From a virus: a DNA stretch of 64,000 nucleotides. This document shows, piece by piece, positions 15,833 to 24,600 of the stretch. The stretch lies in the IMG/VR virus record IMGVR_UViG_3300025086_000013, positions 1-64,000 of that record; one strand, written 5' to 3'. Numbering within the stretch: position 1 is the first letter of the stretch; each line of letters opens with the position of its first letter. The notes beneath the pieces were generated by a model, which made no database searches, had not been told where the DNA came from, and saw only the letters and a program-made list of their open reading frames with translations. A program made the translations under genes and the position numbers.

Positions 15833-16207
15833 CTATGCTGCTGAGAATACACCAACCTCCAATATAGGAGCTCCACTTGCTGAAAATGCTAATACATCTA
15901 CTAAGGTTGTCCAAGGAAACATAGCCCATTCTCCACCTTGTAATATTATTTCTCCACCTACTGCTGCAGATAATTGAATTGTTATTACAATACCACCTTT
16001 AGCTTCTCTATTTCTTAAATAAACAATTGTACCTGTTGCATATTCATCAGCTTCAAGAATTTTTTCTCCTGCTGCTGAATTAGTATCTATAGATCTACTA
16101 GTTACACCTCCAGATACTGCAGTATATGTAAAACTTTTATCTATTGAAATAGGATCAGAAGTTATTCCTGAAACATCTGCTTTTAATTGTGCTGTTAATG
16201 TTGCCAT
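15833..16207 (-). CDS. Small beta-rich particle protein (MATLT family, member 2)
   Basis: 124 residues beginning MATLTAQLKADVSGI. The centre has TIVYLRNREAKG and the end GEWAMFPW then LEVGVFSAA. It is closest to the next gene (16233-16610), which shares MATLTAQ, TVIYLRN, an F-P-W segment and the VGVFS ending. Tandem duplication is evident. It is probably an external decoration or tail protein. Confidence 0.7.
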   Translation of the reverse strand: MATLTAQLKADVSGITSDPISIDKSFTYTAVSGGVTSRSIDTNSAAGEKILEADEYATGTIVYLRNREAKGGIVITIQLSAAVGGEIILQGGEWAMFPWTTLVDVLAFSASGAPILEVGVFSAA

Positions 16208-16232
16208 ATTATTATTTTTATTTTATTAATTA

Positions 16233-16610
16233 TTATGATCCAGAAAATACTCCTACTTCTAATGTAGCAGCACTATCTACTAGAGCATGATATACTTTTA
16301 TATCTGTAGCAGCCTTCCAAGGAAATACTGTCCATGTTAAAGGAGCTAAGCTTATATGTGTTGTACCAGCTGTTAACTCTACTTGAATTGTTTCAGTTGA
16401 ACTCATATTTCTTAGATATATTACAGTTCCTTCAGAATAATAAGTTGCCTCTACAATTGTTAAAGCACTACCTGTTGCTCTTGCTGAAGTTAGTGTTTTG
16501 CTTGTAATACCCCCTGCAATAACAGTAGGAGACATTGTTATATCTAATGCAATAGCATCAGCTACTATATCTGATACTGTTAATTTAGTTTGCGCGGTTA
16601 AAGTTGCCAT
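16233..16610 (-). CDS. Small beta-rich particle protein (MATLT family, member 3)
   Basis: 125 residues, MATLTAQTKLTVSDI at the start, TVIYLRNMSSTE in the middle, LTWTVFPWKAATDIKVY and LEVGVFSGS at the end. It is a close paralogue of the preceding-numbered gene at 15833-16207. A 25-bp AT-only spacer separates the two. The composition (Thr, Ser, Ala, Val) suggests a secreted-like, stable beta-sandwich exposed on the particle. Confidence 0.7.
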   Translation of the reverse strand: MATLTAQTKLTVSDIVADAIALDITMSPTVIAGGITSKTLTSARATGSALTIVEATYYSEGTVIYLRNMSSTETIQVELTAGTTHISLAPLTWTVFPWKAATDIKVYHALVDSAATLEVGVFSGS

Positions 16611-16628
16611 ATCTTATTATTTTATTTA

Positions 16629-17042
16629 TTATTCAAAAATTAACATCCATTCTACTAATGTAGTAGCAGATGAACATTCTACGTTTATATCTGATGCACC
16701 TGACCATGGAATCCATGCCCATTCATTATTATGTAAAAGACCTATTTTACTTTCTGCTCCTATTGTACCAAGAGAAACTGCTACTGTACTAGCTGACGCT
16801 CCAGCTGCATCTGTATTTTTAATATATAATTTACTAGCTTTATTATCTGTATAAGCAGCATTACCTAAAAGTAATGTTACAGTTGAGGCTGCAAAACTTT
16901 TTCTAGCTAGACCGGTAGTTTTGGTCATACCATCTGTAGTTCCTGCATCATATAAAGTTGTTGTCTCATCTATAGCTATTGCAGAACTTGTTAAACTATC
17001 TGCTGCGCTAGTTATCTTTAATTGTGCTGTTGTTACTGCCAT
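16629..17042 (-). CDS. Small beta-rich particle protein (MATLT family, member 4)
   Basis: 137 residues beginning MAVTTAQLKITSAAD. Shared family marks are KLYIKNTDAAG, NNEWAWIPWSGASDINV and an ending with VEWMLIFE. It resembles member 1 in the Y-I-K-N-T-D-A phrase and members 2-3 in the W-x-P-W phrase, so it links the family together. Confidence 0.65.
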   Translation of the reverse strand: MAVTTAQLKITSAADSLTSSAIAIDETTTLYDAGTTDGMTKTTGLARKSFAASTVTLLLGNAAYTDNKASKLYIKNTDAAGASASTVAVSLGTIGAESKIGLLHNNEWAWIPWSGASDINVECSSATTLVEWMLIFE

Positions 17043-17044
17043 AT

Positions 17045-17638
17045 CTAATTGTATTTCATTTTAATAAAACCACCTCGTCTTAATGACTCAGCTTTTTCTT
17101 TAATTGCTCTTATATCTCCTGGTGACATCTTTCTATTATTAGGAGGATTCATTTCCATAGGAGTTAGTGGTCTGTTTCTTTCATTAATAACATCAAACGC
17201 TGATCCCCCCATTTGTCTAGGTGTATTTGCATTTGTCATATCTTTTTGTGGTTTTCTACCAGAATTAATAAGTTGTTGCTGTGCAGATTCTGCTGCTTGA
17301 ACTTCCATTTGCTTTTTTAATTCTATATTTTCTCTCATTGCTGCCTCAACAGTATTTATTAATGACTGTTGATCTTTCATGCCTTGCATATAAGTTTGTG
17401 CTTGACTTCTAGCTCTTTCATCTAACATTAGGTTTTGATTACCACCCAACATGCTATCTCTTTGCCAAAGAGCAAAATTATTTTGATCTTTCATAAGATC
17501 TTGTTTTGCTTTTCCTAAAGCATCTTGATTATATTGCTGCCTTGTCATTTTAGACATTTGCTTCTTAGGAGTTTTACCTCCTTCCTGAAACATACCCGGA
17601 ACCTTAGTTCCTTTTCTATTAAATACAGGTCTAGCCAT
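17045..17638 (-). CDS. Helical particle protein with KVPGM and Q-x-G-G module
   Basis: 197 residues. The first 25 carry NRKGTKVPGMFQEGGKTPKK, the same module found in the 8861, 11386 and 12232 proteins. The rest is Gln/Asn/Met-rich and helical (coiled-coil-like near residues 85-125, with Q-E-rich heptads). It ends with LRRGGFIKMKYN. No enzyme motif is seen. The N-terminal module may be an anchoring or cleaved sequence. Confidence 0.7.
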   Translation of the reverse strand: MARPVFNRKGTKVPGMFQEGGKTPKKQMSKMTRQQYNQDALGKAKQDLMKDQNNFALWQRDSMLGGNQNLMLDERARSQAQTYMQGMKDQQSLINTVEAAMRENIELKKQMEVQAAESAQQQLINSGRKPQKDMTNANTPRQMGGSAFDVINERNRPLTPMEMNPPNNRKMSPGDIRAIKEKAESLRRGGFIKMKYN

Positions 17639-17946
17639 TATACTCTTTTTAATCTATCATTTTCAGCTTCAAGTGATTTAACTCTTTCACGCAGAGTAGC
17701 AACTTCAGCTGTTAATTCAATTACTTTATCTCGGAGATCATCTTTCTCTGCAGAACTTGCACCTAACAAGTCTTCTAATTTGCAAATTCTTCCTTCTAAA
17801 CTATTAACGTAAGCTCTTTCTTTTTCTTCAGCCATGGATTCTTTATTATAATTAATATTAAGTTTTGATCTATAATATCTCCACGCTTCTGTACTAAACA
17901 ATACTGTTAAGGCTGTAATTATAACTGTAAAGATGTACTCCTCCAT
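17638..17946 (-). CDS. Membrane-anchored coiled-coil protein, 102 aa
   Basis: An N-terminal membrane helix (YIFTVIITALTVLFSTEAW) is followed by a long coiled coil ending in RERVKSLEAENDRLKRV. The layout again fits an inner-membrane spanin or another membrane-tethered phage factor. Its stop overlaps the start of the next gene (TAATG at 17638). A GTATATTAT motif ends only 3 bp before the ATG, so the transcript may have almost no leader, or the motif serves something else. Confidence 0.65.
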   Translation of the reverse strand: MEEYIFTVIITALTVLFSTEAWRYYRSKLNINYNKESMAEEKERAYVNSLEGRICKLEDLLGASSAEKDDLRDKVIELTAEVATLRERVKSLEAENDRLKRV

Positions 17947-17949
17947 AAT

Positions 17950-17965
17950 ATAATATACTAAAAAA
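17950..17965 (-). promoter_or_regulatory. GTATATTAT motif preceded by T-run, possible phage promoter
   Basis: On the minus strand a T-rich run (TTTTTA) precedes GTATATTAT (core 17958 to 17950) in the 34-bp gap between the LamG-like gene and the 17638-17946 gene. It is the closest of the set to a start codon. Confidence 0.45.
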
Positions 17966-17980
17966 TTACCATTTTTAAAA

Positions 17981-18934
17981 TTAACTTATGGTTATTCCAT
18001 ATTTATTTCCTAAATATACCTTTAAACCTGCTAATTCATCATCAGTTATATATCTATCATACATAATAGTTTCATATATTCCTCCTTGCCAACTAGTTTC
18101 CATAGTACCAGTAGCATAATTTCCACCTATACTTAAAAAAGAAGAACCACTTAAAGTAGTTGATAAACTACTTGGATTATTAAAAAGAATATCTCTATCA
18201 AAACCTGTATCTGTATCTGTTTGAACAACCCCATCTACCTGCATTGTCATATTGTTTGTTCCTGATGTGGCTCTAAACATCATTACATGAGGATTAGTAT
18301 CAAGAACGTCATTTTGTATAGTAGTTTCTAAATCTATTCCTCCTGATGGAATTATTGCTTGAAACATAGAATATTTGTCTGATGTGTTATTTTTAGTTAT
18401 ACGAACAATAGATGATTGTATATTATTATTTGTTTCATTACCGTTTAAATACAAAGAAACATCATGATTTACATCTATATCAGAATCATCATGTTTTAAA
18501 ACTTGTATTATTGTAAAATTATCTGATGTAAACTTTACATCAGAAAAATTATCATCAGCAACACCACCGTCAGTTCTAGCTGAAGTACCTATATTACCAC
18601 TTAAAAAACCTTTAGAATTATCTGTAGCATCATCTCCAAATTGAATATATGGTTGACCACCAGATCCACCGGTTTTAAAAGTTCCTCCATAAGAACTTCC
18701 TGCTACTGGTGAGCGTGCAAAAAATCCTAATACATCTCCATTTTCATTACCATTAGCTAGATTACGTGCCCATTCTACATGATCATTGTTAGCAGTAACT
18801 GCAACTGTACCATCTCTGTCTTGGCGTAAACTATTCATCCTTGTAAAGTCATACCACATAACTAATCCATGTATTGCACTAGGATCATTAATTAATGGAT
18901 TTTTAGAAAGACCAAGTCCTAAACCTATGTTCAT
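17981..18934 (-). CDS. LamG/concanavalin A-like tail fibre or receptor-binding protein
   Basis: 317 residues. It opens with MNIGLGLGLSKN and HGLVMWYDFTRMNSL, then a jelly-roll type sequence, and ends with GGIYETIMYDRYITDDELAG and NKYGI. That ending is a hallmark of LamG (laminin G/concanavalin A-like) domains in phage fibres and bacterial surface proteins. Such domains bind glycans, so the protein is a good candidate for host recognition. No signal peptide is present, as expected for a particle component. It is followed by a 34-bp gap holding a GTATATTAT motif. Confidence 0.75.
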   Translation of the reverse strand: MNIGLGLGLSKNPLINDPSAIHGLVMWYDFTRMNSLRQDRDGTVAVTANNDHVEWARNLANGNENGDVLGFFARSPVAGSSYGGTFKTGGSGGQPYIQFGDDATDNSKGFLSGNIGTSARTDGGVADDNFSDVKFTSDNFTIIQVLKHDDSDIDVNHDVSLYLNGNETNNNIQSSIVRITKNNTSDKYSMFQAIIPSGGIDLETTIQNDVLDTNPHVMMFRATSGTNNMTMQVDGVVQTDTDTGFDRDILFNNPSSLSTTLSGSSFLSIGGNYATGTMETSWQGGIYETIMYDRYITDDELAGLKVYLGNKYGITIS

Positions 18935-18936
18935 AT

Positions 18937-19242
18937 TTAAGATTTTTTATATGCTATACATGATCCACTATCTAAACTTATTTTTGTAAAGTCGCCATAT
19001 ATAATTGCTCCATTTGGAATTACAAAATCAGCATCAAAGTCTACCATTCCACCACCAAAAGTACAATCACTTACATCTAGCTTGCAAGAATTAATACCTT
19101 GTATTGCATAAAAACCTTCAGTATGTGCACTATTTGAGGTGTCATCTATAAACTTAGCACCAGATTTTCCAAACTCTTGGATTGATTCACCTCTAATTAA
19201 GTTTATTAATTGATTACCTTGTTTATCTGTAAAATTTGCCAT
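18937..19242 (-). CDS. Small protein, 101 aa, possible tail component
   Basis: The start is set at the ATG at 19242 (MANFTDKQGNQLINLIRG). The longer frame from 19335 crosses the divergent promoters and a run of AT and is rejected. The second half is strand-rich with Gly and Asp (FGGGMVDFDADFVIPNGAII) and ends in SGSCIAYKKS. It lies directly upstream of the LamG-like gene and is probably a fibre or particle accessory protein. It is the first gene of this leftward block. Confidence 0.65.
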   Translation of the reverse strand: MANFTDKQGNQLINLIRGESIQEFGKSGAKFIDDTSNSAHTEGFYAIQGINSCKLDVSDCTFGGGMVDFDADFVIPNGAIIYGDFTKISLDSGSCIAYKKS

Positions 19243-19264
19243 AACATTTTTTTTATTATATTTG
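19235..19264 (+). promoter_or_regulatory. Bacteroidetes-type sigma-A promoter
   Basis: TTTG at 19235-19238, an 18-bp spacer and TATATTTG at 19257-19264 match the host consensus well. It would drive the rightward island (19299 onward), with transcription starting near 19271. It lies back to back with a leftward GTATATTAT motif. Confidence 0.75.
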
Positions 19265-19273
19265 TATACTATA

Positions 19274-19282
19274 ATAATATAC
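19274..19282 (-). promoter_or_regulatory. GTATATTAT motif preceded by nine T, possible phage promoter
   Basis: On the minus strand T9 then GTATATTAT (19282 to 19274), 31 bp before the ATG at 19242. Together with the host-type promoter at 19235-19264 it makes a compact divergent control region. Confidence 0.5.
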
Positions 19283-19298
19283 AAAAAAAAACAACAAT

Positions 19299-19472
19299 AT
19301 GAAAAGATATGAACTAGGTTTTGAACCATTACCACATAGCCCTCTTATTGGACTGCATATTCAACAATGTGAAATACAAATAGAAGATGAAGAATGGAAT
19401 CCAGCAATAAAAATTGAGTTAGGTTTTTTATTTTTTATAATTAACTTTACATATATTAATTTTAACTCATAA
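19299..19472 (+). CDS. Hypothetical protein, 57 aa
   Basis: ATG at 19299, about 28 nt after the expected transcription start. MKRYELGFEPLPHSPLIGLH, then an acidic middle and a hydrophobic C-terminal stretch (IELGFLFFIINFTYINF) that could be a membrane anchor. It is the first gene after the promoter and upstream of the ribonucleotide reductase. There is no known family. The 70-bp gap before the reductase shows no further clear promoter. Confidence 0.5.
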   Translation: MKRYELGFEPLPHSPLIGLHIQQCEIQIEDEEWNPAIKIELGFLFFIINFTYINFNS

Positions 19473-19542
19473 TTTTTAACTATATTATTATTACCTGTTT
19501 ATCTCAGGAAACTACATTTATTAACTATTAAATAACAAAAGC

Positions 19543-21402
19543 ATGGAATTAAATAACAAAATTCTTAGTGATATTACTGTCCATATGAAATATGCACGGT
19601 ATAATGCAGAATTAAAAAGAAGAGAGACCTGGAAAGAATTGGTCACTAGAAATATGGAAATGCACATAAAGACATATCCAAAACTTATGAATGAAATTAT
19701 AACTGCATATCGTCATGTAGAAGACAAAAAAGTATTACCATCTATGAGGTCAATGCAGTTTGGTGGTAAACCAATTGAGATTAGTCCCAATAGAATATAT
19801 AACTGTGCATACCTTCCTATAGATCATATAGATGCTTTTAGTGAAACCATGTTTTTATTACTTGGCGGAACTGGTGTTGGTTACTCTGTACAAAGACATC
19901 ATGTTGATAAACTTCCATTAATTAATAAACCATATGTAAAAAGAACTAGACGTTATTTAATTAGTGACTCTATTGAGGGGTGGGCAGATGCCATTAAGAT
20001 GTTAATGAAATCTTATTTAAATGGTAAAAGTTCACGTATAGTATTTGACTATTCAGATATTAGACCTAAAGGTGCAAGGTTAGTTACATCAGGAGGTAAA
20101 GCCCCTGGACCACAACCATTAAAAGAATGTATACTTAAAATTACAGGCATACTAGATAACAAAGAAGATGGAGATGCATTGTCTACATTAGAAACGCATG
20201 ATATTGTCTGTCACATTGCGGATGCTGTATTAGCTGGTGGTATTAGACGTGCTGCATTAATTAGTTTATTTAGTGCTGCTGATGATGAAATGATATCTTG
20301 TAAAGCTGGTGCTTGGTGGGAACTTAATCCACAACGTGGTAGAGCTAACAACTCTGCTGTTCTTATGAGACATAAGATAACTAAGTCTTTCTTTATGGAT
20401 CTATGGAAAAGGGTAGAGCTAAGCAAAGCCGGTGAACCTGGTATATACTTTAACAATGACAAAGACTGGGGAACTAATCCTTGTTGTGAGATTGCCTTAC
20501 GTCCTTTTCAGTTTTGCAATCTTTGTGAAGTCAATGTAAGTAACGTTGAGTCCCAAAAAGATTTAGAGTCAAGAGTTAAAGCTGCTGCATTTATAGGAAC
20601 ACTTCAAGCAGGATACACTAACTTCCACTATCTCAGACCAGTATGGCAAGAGACTACAGAAAAAGATGCATTAATTGGTGTGTCTATGACTGGTATAGGA
20701 TCTGGTAGAATACTGGGTTATGATATGGAAGCAGCAGCTTCTGTGGTAAAGAAAGAGAATGCAAGAGTGGCTAAGTTAATTGGAATTAAGAAGGCAGCTA
20801 GATGCACAACAGTAAAACCTGCTGGTACAACATCATTAACATTAGGAACTAGTTCTGGCATTCATGCATGGCATAATGACTACTATGTAAGAAGAATACG
20901 TGTAGGTAAGAATGAAGCTATATATGGATATCTTGCTAAGAATCATCCTGATCTAGTAGAAGATTGTGTTTTCCGTGCTCATGATACTGCCGTAATAAGT
21001 ATACCACAAAAAGCCCCGGAAGGCTCTATCTTAAGAACTGAATCTGCTTTTCAACTATTAGAAAGAGTAAAGAGAGTAGCAACTGAGTGGGTAAAGACTG
21101 GGCATAGAACCGGGTCTAATACTCATAATGTTTCTGCTACAATTAGTTTAAAAGATGAAGACTGGGATCTAGCTGGTGACTGGATGTGGAAAAACAGAGA
21201 TCACTATAATGGTCTAGCTGTTCTTCCATATGATGGTGGTACATATACTCAAGCTCCGTTTGAAGATATTGATGAAGAGAAGTTTAATCAAATGGCCAAG
21301 TCACTAATGGATATTGATCTGTCTAAAATTGTTGAACAAGATGATGAAACTAATTTAACAGGAGAACTAGCATGTGCTGGTGGTGCTTGTGAAGTCAAGT
21401 AA
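19543..21402 (+). CDS. nrdJ: Class II (B12-dependent) ribonucleotide reductase, monomeric type
   Basis: 619 residues. It makes deoxynucleoside triphosphates from ribonucleotides using adenosylcobalamin. Matching the Lactobacillus leichmannii enzyme: C88 (YNCAYLP) as one redox cysteine, C314 in NPCCE as the radical cysteine, C325 in FCNLCEV 11 residues later as in the model enzyme (C408/C419), the VKPAGTTS segment, and a C-terminal CAGGAC pair with the same spacing as C731/C736. The N-terminal phrase SMRSMQFGGKP is typical of the monomeric subgroup. The protein is about 120 residues shorter than the model enzyme, partly between C88 and C314, so allosteric features may differ. It is driven from the promoter at 19235-19264. 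Confidence 0.92.
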   Translation: MELNNKILSDITVHMKYARYNAELKRRETWKELVTRNMEMHIKTYPKLMNEIITAYRHVEDKKVLPSMRSMQFGGKPIEISPNRIYNCAYLPIDHIDAFSETMFLLLGGTGVGYSVQRHHVDKLPLINKPYVKRTRRYLISDSIEGWADAIKMLMKSYLNGKSSRIVFDYSDIRPKGARLVTSGGKAPGPQPLKECILKITGILDNKEDGDALSTLETHDIVCHIADAVLAGGIRRAALISLFSAADDEMISCKAGAWWELNPQRGRANNSAVLMRHKITKSFFMDLWKRVELSKAGEPGIYFNNDKDWGTNPCCEIALRPFQFCNLCEVNVSNVESQKDLESRVKAAAFIGTLQAGYTNFHYLRPVWQETTEKDALIGVSMTGIGSGRILGYDMEAAASVVKKENARVAKLIGIKKAARCTTVKPAGTTSLTLGTSSGIHAWHNDYYVRRIRVGKNEAIYGYLAKNHPDLVEDCVFRAHDTAVISIPQKAPEGSILRTESAFQLLERVKRVATEWVKTGHRTGSNTHNVSATISLKDEDWDLAGDWMWKNRDHYNGLAVLPYDGGTYTQAPFEDIDEEKFNQMAKSLMDIDLSKIVEQDDETNLTGELACAGGACEVK

Positions 21403-21538
21403 GTATTATTATTTTGAAAAAGGCAAGATGGTTATGACTGCAGCATACCACCGTAAAAGGGGGTATTGCTGCGGTAATGGCTGTAGACATTGTCCTTTTA
21501 AACAAAAGGAACACCAGGATCAACGCCCACGGCCTTAA
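21389..21538 (+). CDS. DUF5522-like cysteine mini-protein
   Basis: About 49 residues, probable GTG start at 21389 (other GTGs lie just upstream), overlapping the reductase end by 14 bp. KYYYFEKGKMVMTAAYHRKR leads to GYCCGNGCRHCPF, the hallmark C-C-x2-x-C-x2-C cluster of DUF5522, a small family common in Bacteroidetes chromosomes. The cysteines probably bind metal. Its function is unknown; in this phage it is translationally coupled to the reductase. It overlaps the convergent gene at 21498 by 41 bp. Confidence 0.7.
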   Translation: MKSSKYYYFEKGKMVMTAAYHRKRGYCCGNGCRHCPFKQKEHQDQRPRP

Positions 21539-21668
21539 GGTCTTCAAAAGTTCCAATAACATAATAGTCATTATCAGATATATATAAATCAAGAATAGTA
21601 CCAAAGTCTCTTTTAAGCTCTTCATACTTATCTTTATCTATCTTTATTATTTTTTTATGTACTGGCAT
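21498..21668 (-). CDS. Small protein, 56 aa
   Basis: ATG at 21668 overlaps the stop of the 1917-aa gene (TAATG), which supports translation. MPVHKKIIKIDKDKYEELKR, then FGTILDLYISDNDYYVIGTF and EDLKAVGVDPG: a likely small alpha/beta fold. Its last 41 bp overlap tail to tail with the DUF5522-like gene. It is the last gene of the giant leftward operon; the function is unknown. Confidence 0.6.
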   Translation of the reverse strand: MPVHKKIIKIDKDKYEELKRDFGTILDLYISDNDYYVIGTFEDLKAVGVDPGVPFV

Positions 21669-24600
21669 TACTTAATGTGGAAATTTTTAATTGTATCATA
21701 TGACCACCATCTATTTAGTGCATATAAACCAGGAGCTACATCTCTTAATTCTTTGTTTAACTTTAATGAACCTTTTTTATCTCCTCTTTGATATGTTACA
21801 CGTGAGTCTAAATAAAACTCATCTTCATCTTTTACTATATATAAATAAGGTGTTTGTACCATACTAACTAAGGCGTCATTCATTTCACCAAGCATTCTAA
21901 TAGAACTAATAGGGTTTTTCATCATGTTGTATGCTTCATACCATCCTACTACAGGCATAAATTGAATCATTTCTCTACGTTGTCTGTCTAATTGAAATAA
22001 TAAAGCATTCTCTGCTCTTTTTCTAGCAACTGATTTATCCTCATCTTCATCATCAAATAAACTTGAAACTATAACTTTTAACATAAATGTTGCCATGATA
22101 AGAGTAAGTTCTGCTGTAGTTCTATAAATATTTTCCATTTTCATTTTAGCCTTATCAGGATCTTGTGATTCTTTCCATTCTGTAGCTGCTTTTCTTGCAC
22201 TTAAAAGATTCTTTGCAACATGTCCTGCAAAACTTACAAAAGTTTTATATCTTCCCTCAACCCATCCTAGGTTTTCATCAAAATATTCTTCTCTATATCT
22301 AGCTTTAATTGCTGGTGCAATCCACTTATGAAACTGTGCAGCCAAATGACCTAATGAATGAGATTGCATAACCATCCTATCTTGATATGCATAGTTACCA
22401 TGAATTTGTTTATTTACTTCTCTAATATAATTTCTTGTATCATATCTGGCATTTTCATCCCATTTAGTTTCTTTTCCTGATTGATAATTAATTAAAGTAT
22501 CATAACCATCTTTCATAGTAAGTTCACCTGTTTGTTGATTATATTGATAGGCATCAAATAAAGATATTACATCATTTGTTTTACTATTTTTTATTTTAGT
22601 TGACATTAATGTAGCCATACCAACTTTAGTTTGTACATTATATTCAGCAGCATCCTGTAACATATAACCCCAACCCATTGCTCTTCTAATTGTACTTTCT
22701 TTTTTAGATCCAAGTTGATTTTGCTCTCGTATATCTGCTTTATCATCCATCATTCTAAACAAATCTACAAGTGCTTCATATTTACTCCCCGGTCTATATT
22801 TATCATATTGACTAGGTCCTAGCCCTGTAACATCTCCTACAAATGTTTGACCATAGGCAATCCTTTTAAAGAAATCAGGAATCATTCTTTTGTTAAATTC
22901 AACTGTAGCTCTAACACCTGCTTTTCTATCATAGTATCTACCTCCCATTGTTTCAACAAAATTATTTAATCTACCTATAGCGTAGTTATTAATATTACCA
23001 AAAGGGTTCATACCTACATAGGTAAGAGATGTATAACTAATTAAACCTTTGGTAACTTTATCAAAAAATCCTTGAGTTTCTTCATCATTATCATAATAAA
23101 CCATCTTCATCCACTTCTTAGCTCTTCTAACTATTAAAGGGTCTTCTAATGCTGTTTTAGATTTAATACCAACCTTCTTTAATTTTCCTTTAACAAAAGT
23201 AGTAATCTTACTTCCATCTGATGGAGAATATTCTCTTTTCTCAAGAACCTTAACCATTGCACTTAAAGTATCTTCAATACCATTCATAATCTCATAGTGT
23301 TCAGCCATTGAACTAAACTTTATAAGATTGTCTGCCATGTCTGTACTAATTTCATTAAGAGCTGGTCTTGATTGTATTTTGTTTCTTTTTCTTTTTAAGT
23401 CTTCAGTTTTTTCATTAAACTCTCCCTCGGTTATTTCTTTAGCTTTACGTTTAGCAATTAAAGAATTTATTTCATTATCAATATTTTGTAATGTTTCTTC
23501 ATTTTTAGGATTACCAACATAATATATAGGAAGGGTATTTGTAAACTGTCCATTCTCATCTGTTAATACAACTTTAGTTTTATAAGTTTTAGTAAAGAAA
23601 TAGTTATATGTATTCTTTGGAATTGAAATAACTTTAGACCAAAGTGACCCAATTATATTAGGTGCATTTTTTACCTTACGTAAACTAGTCTCTTTTATTA
23701 AAGGTATTCTACCTACCATTTGATGATTAACATGCATAGGTAATTTCTTTAATAAGTCATTCTCAAACATTTCAACATACATTTCATAGAACTCTTTTTG
23801 AGCTTGAGCTAATGCATTACCTGCTGGAGGATTCATTAATTTTTTATATTTTGCAGATCTCATATCTTTACCTTCAGAAGATATTTGTCTTTTTTCTACA
23901 TACTCTGGTTTTACAAATGGGTCTGTCATTAATTTAACATGACCATTCATTTCATCACGGGTATAAGAAGCTTTGTAATATTCTTTTGTTTCATAGTATT
24001 TAGTTTGAAAAGATGCAAAATCAATATCATTAACTTTTGCTTTCTTTCTCCATTTACCTTTTCTAAATACCATATATTTAGATCTTTCTGTTAAAAATTC
24101 TTTTGTATACTTATGATACTTACCATCATATCTAACATCATTTAAAACTCTTTCAGCTTTAGCAAAGTCACCAAATGCTTTTCTAGCAGCATGTAATTTT
24201 TTATTATGATCTATTTCTGTTTTTGTAAGATCAGATAAATTATCTTTTACTACATACTCTAATGGATTTCCATCTTCATCTCTTAATGCATCAGATAATG
24301 CTTTTCTCATTTTATAATATTCTTGACCAATAGCTTTAACATAGTGTCCTGTTGGTAAACCATTATCATCAAGAACAAGCATGAAATCATAATTATTACC
24401 TCCTAATTTTTCTATCTTTTTTGCTAATTTTCTTACTGTAGCATTTCTCATTTCAATCTTATCAAGCACTTCTTGAACTTTACGTTTATATAATTTATCC
24501 ATTAATGCTAATATAGTATCTCTAGATGTAGCCATGTCTCCAGTTTGATACTCTAATAAACCAATATCTTTAGCTGTAAGAAGCAAGTTCTCTAATTCTG

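Noticed and set aside
15831-15929. N-terminal extension of the 15546 gene
   Set aside because: It runs inside the preceding MATLT-family gene; the ATG at 15830 lies just after that stop.
19243-19335. N-terminal extension of the 18937 gene
   Set aside because: It would cross both divergent promoter motifs and the start of the 19299 gene; the ATG at 19242 gives a normal start.
21395-21625. Minus-strand ORF of 76 aa opposite the DUF5522-like gene
   Set aside because: It is the complement of a recognisable Cys motif gene and has no coupling; the frame at 21498-21668 is better supported.
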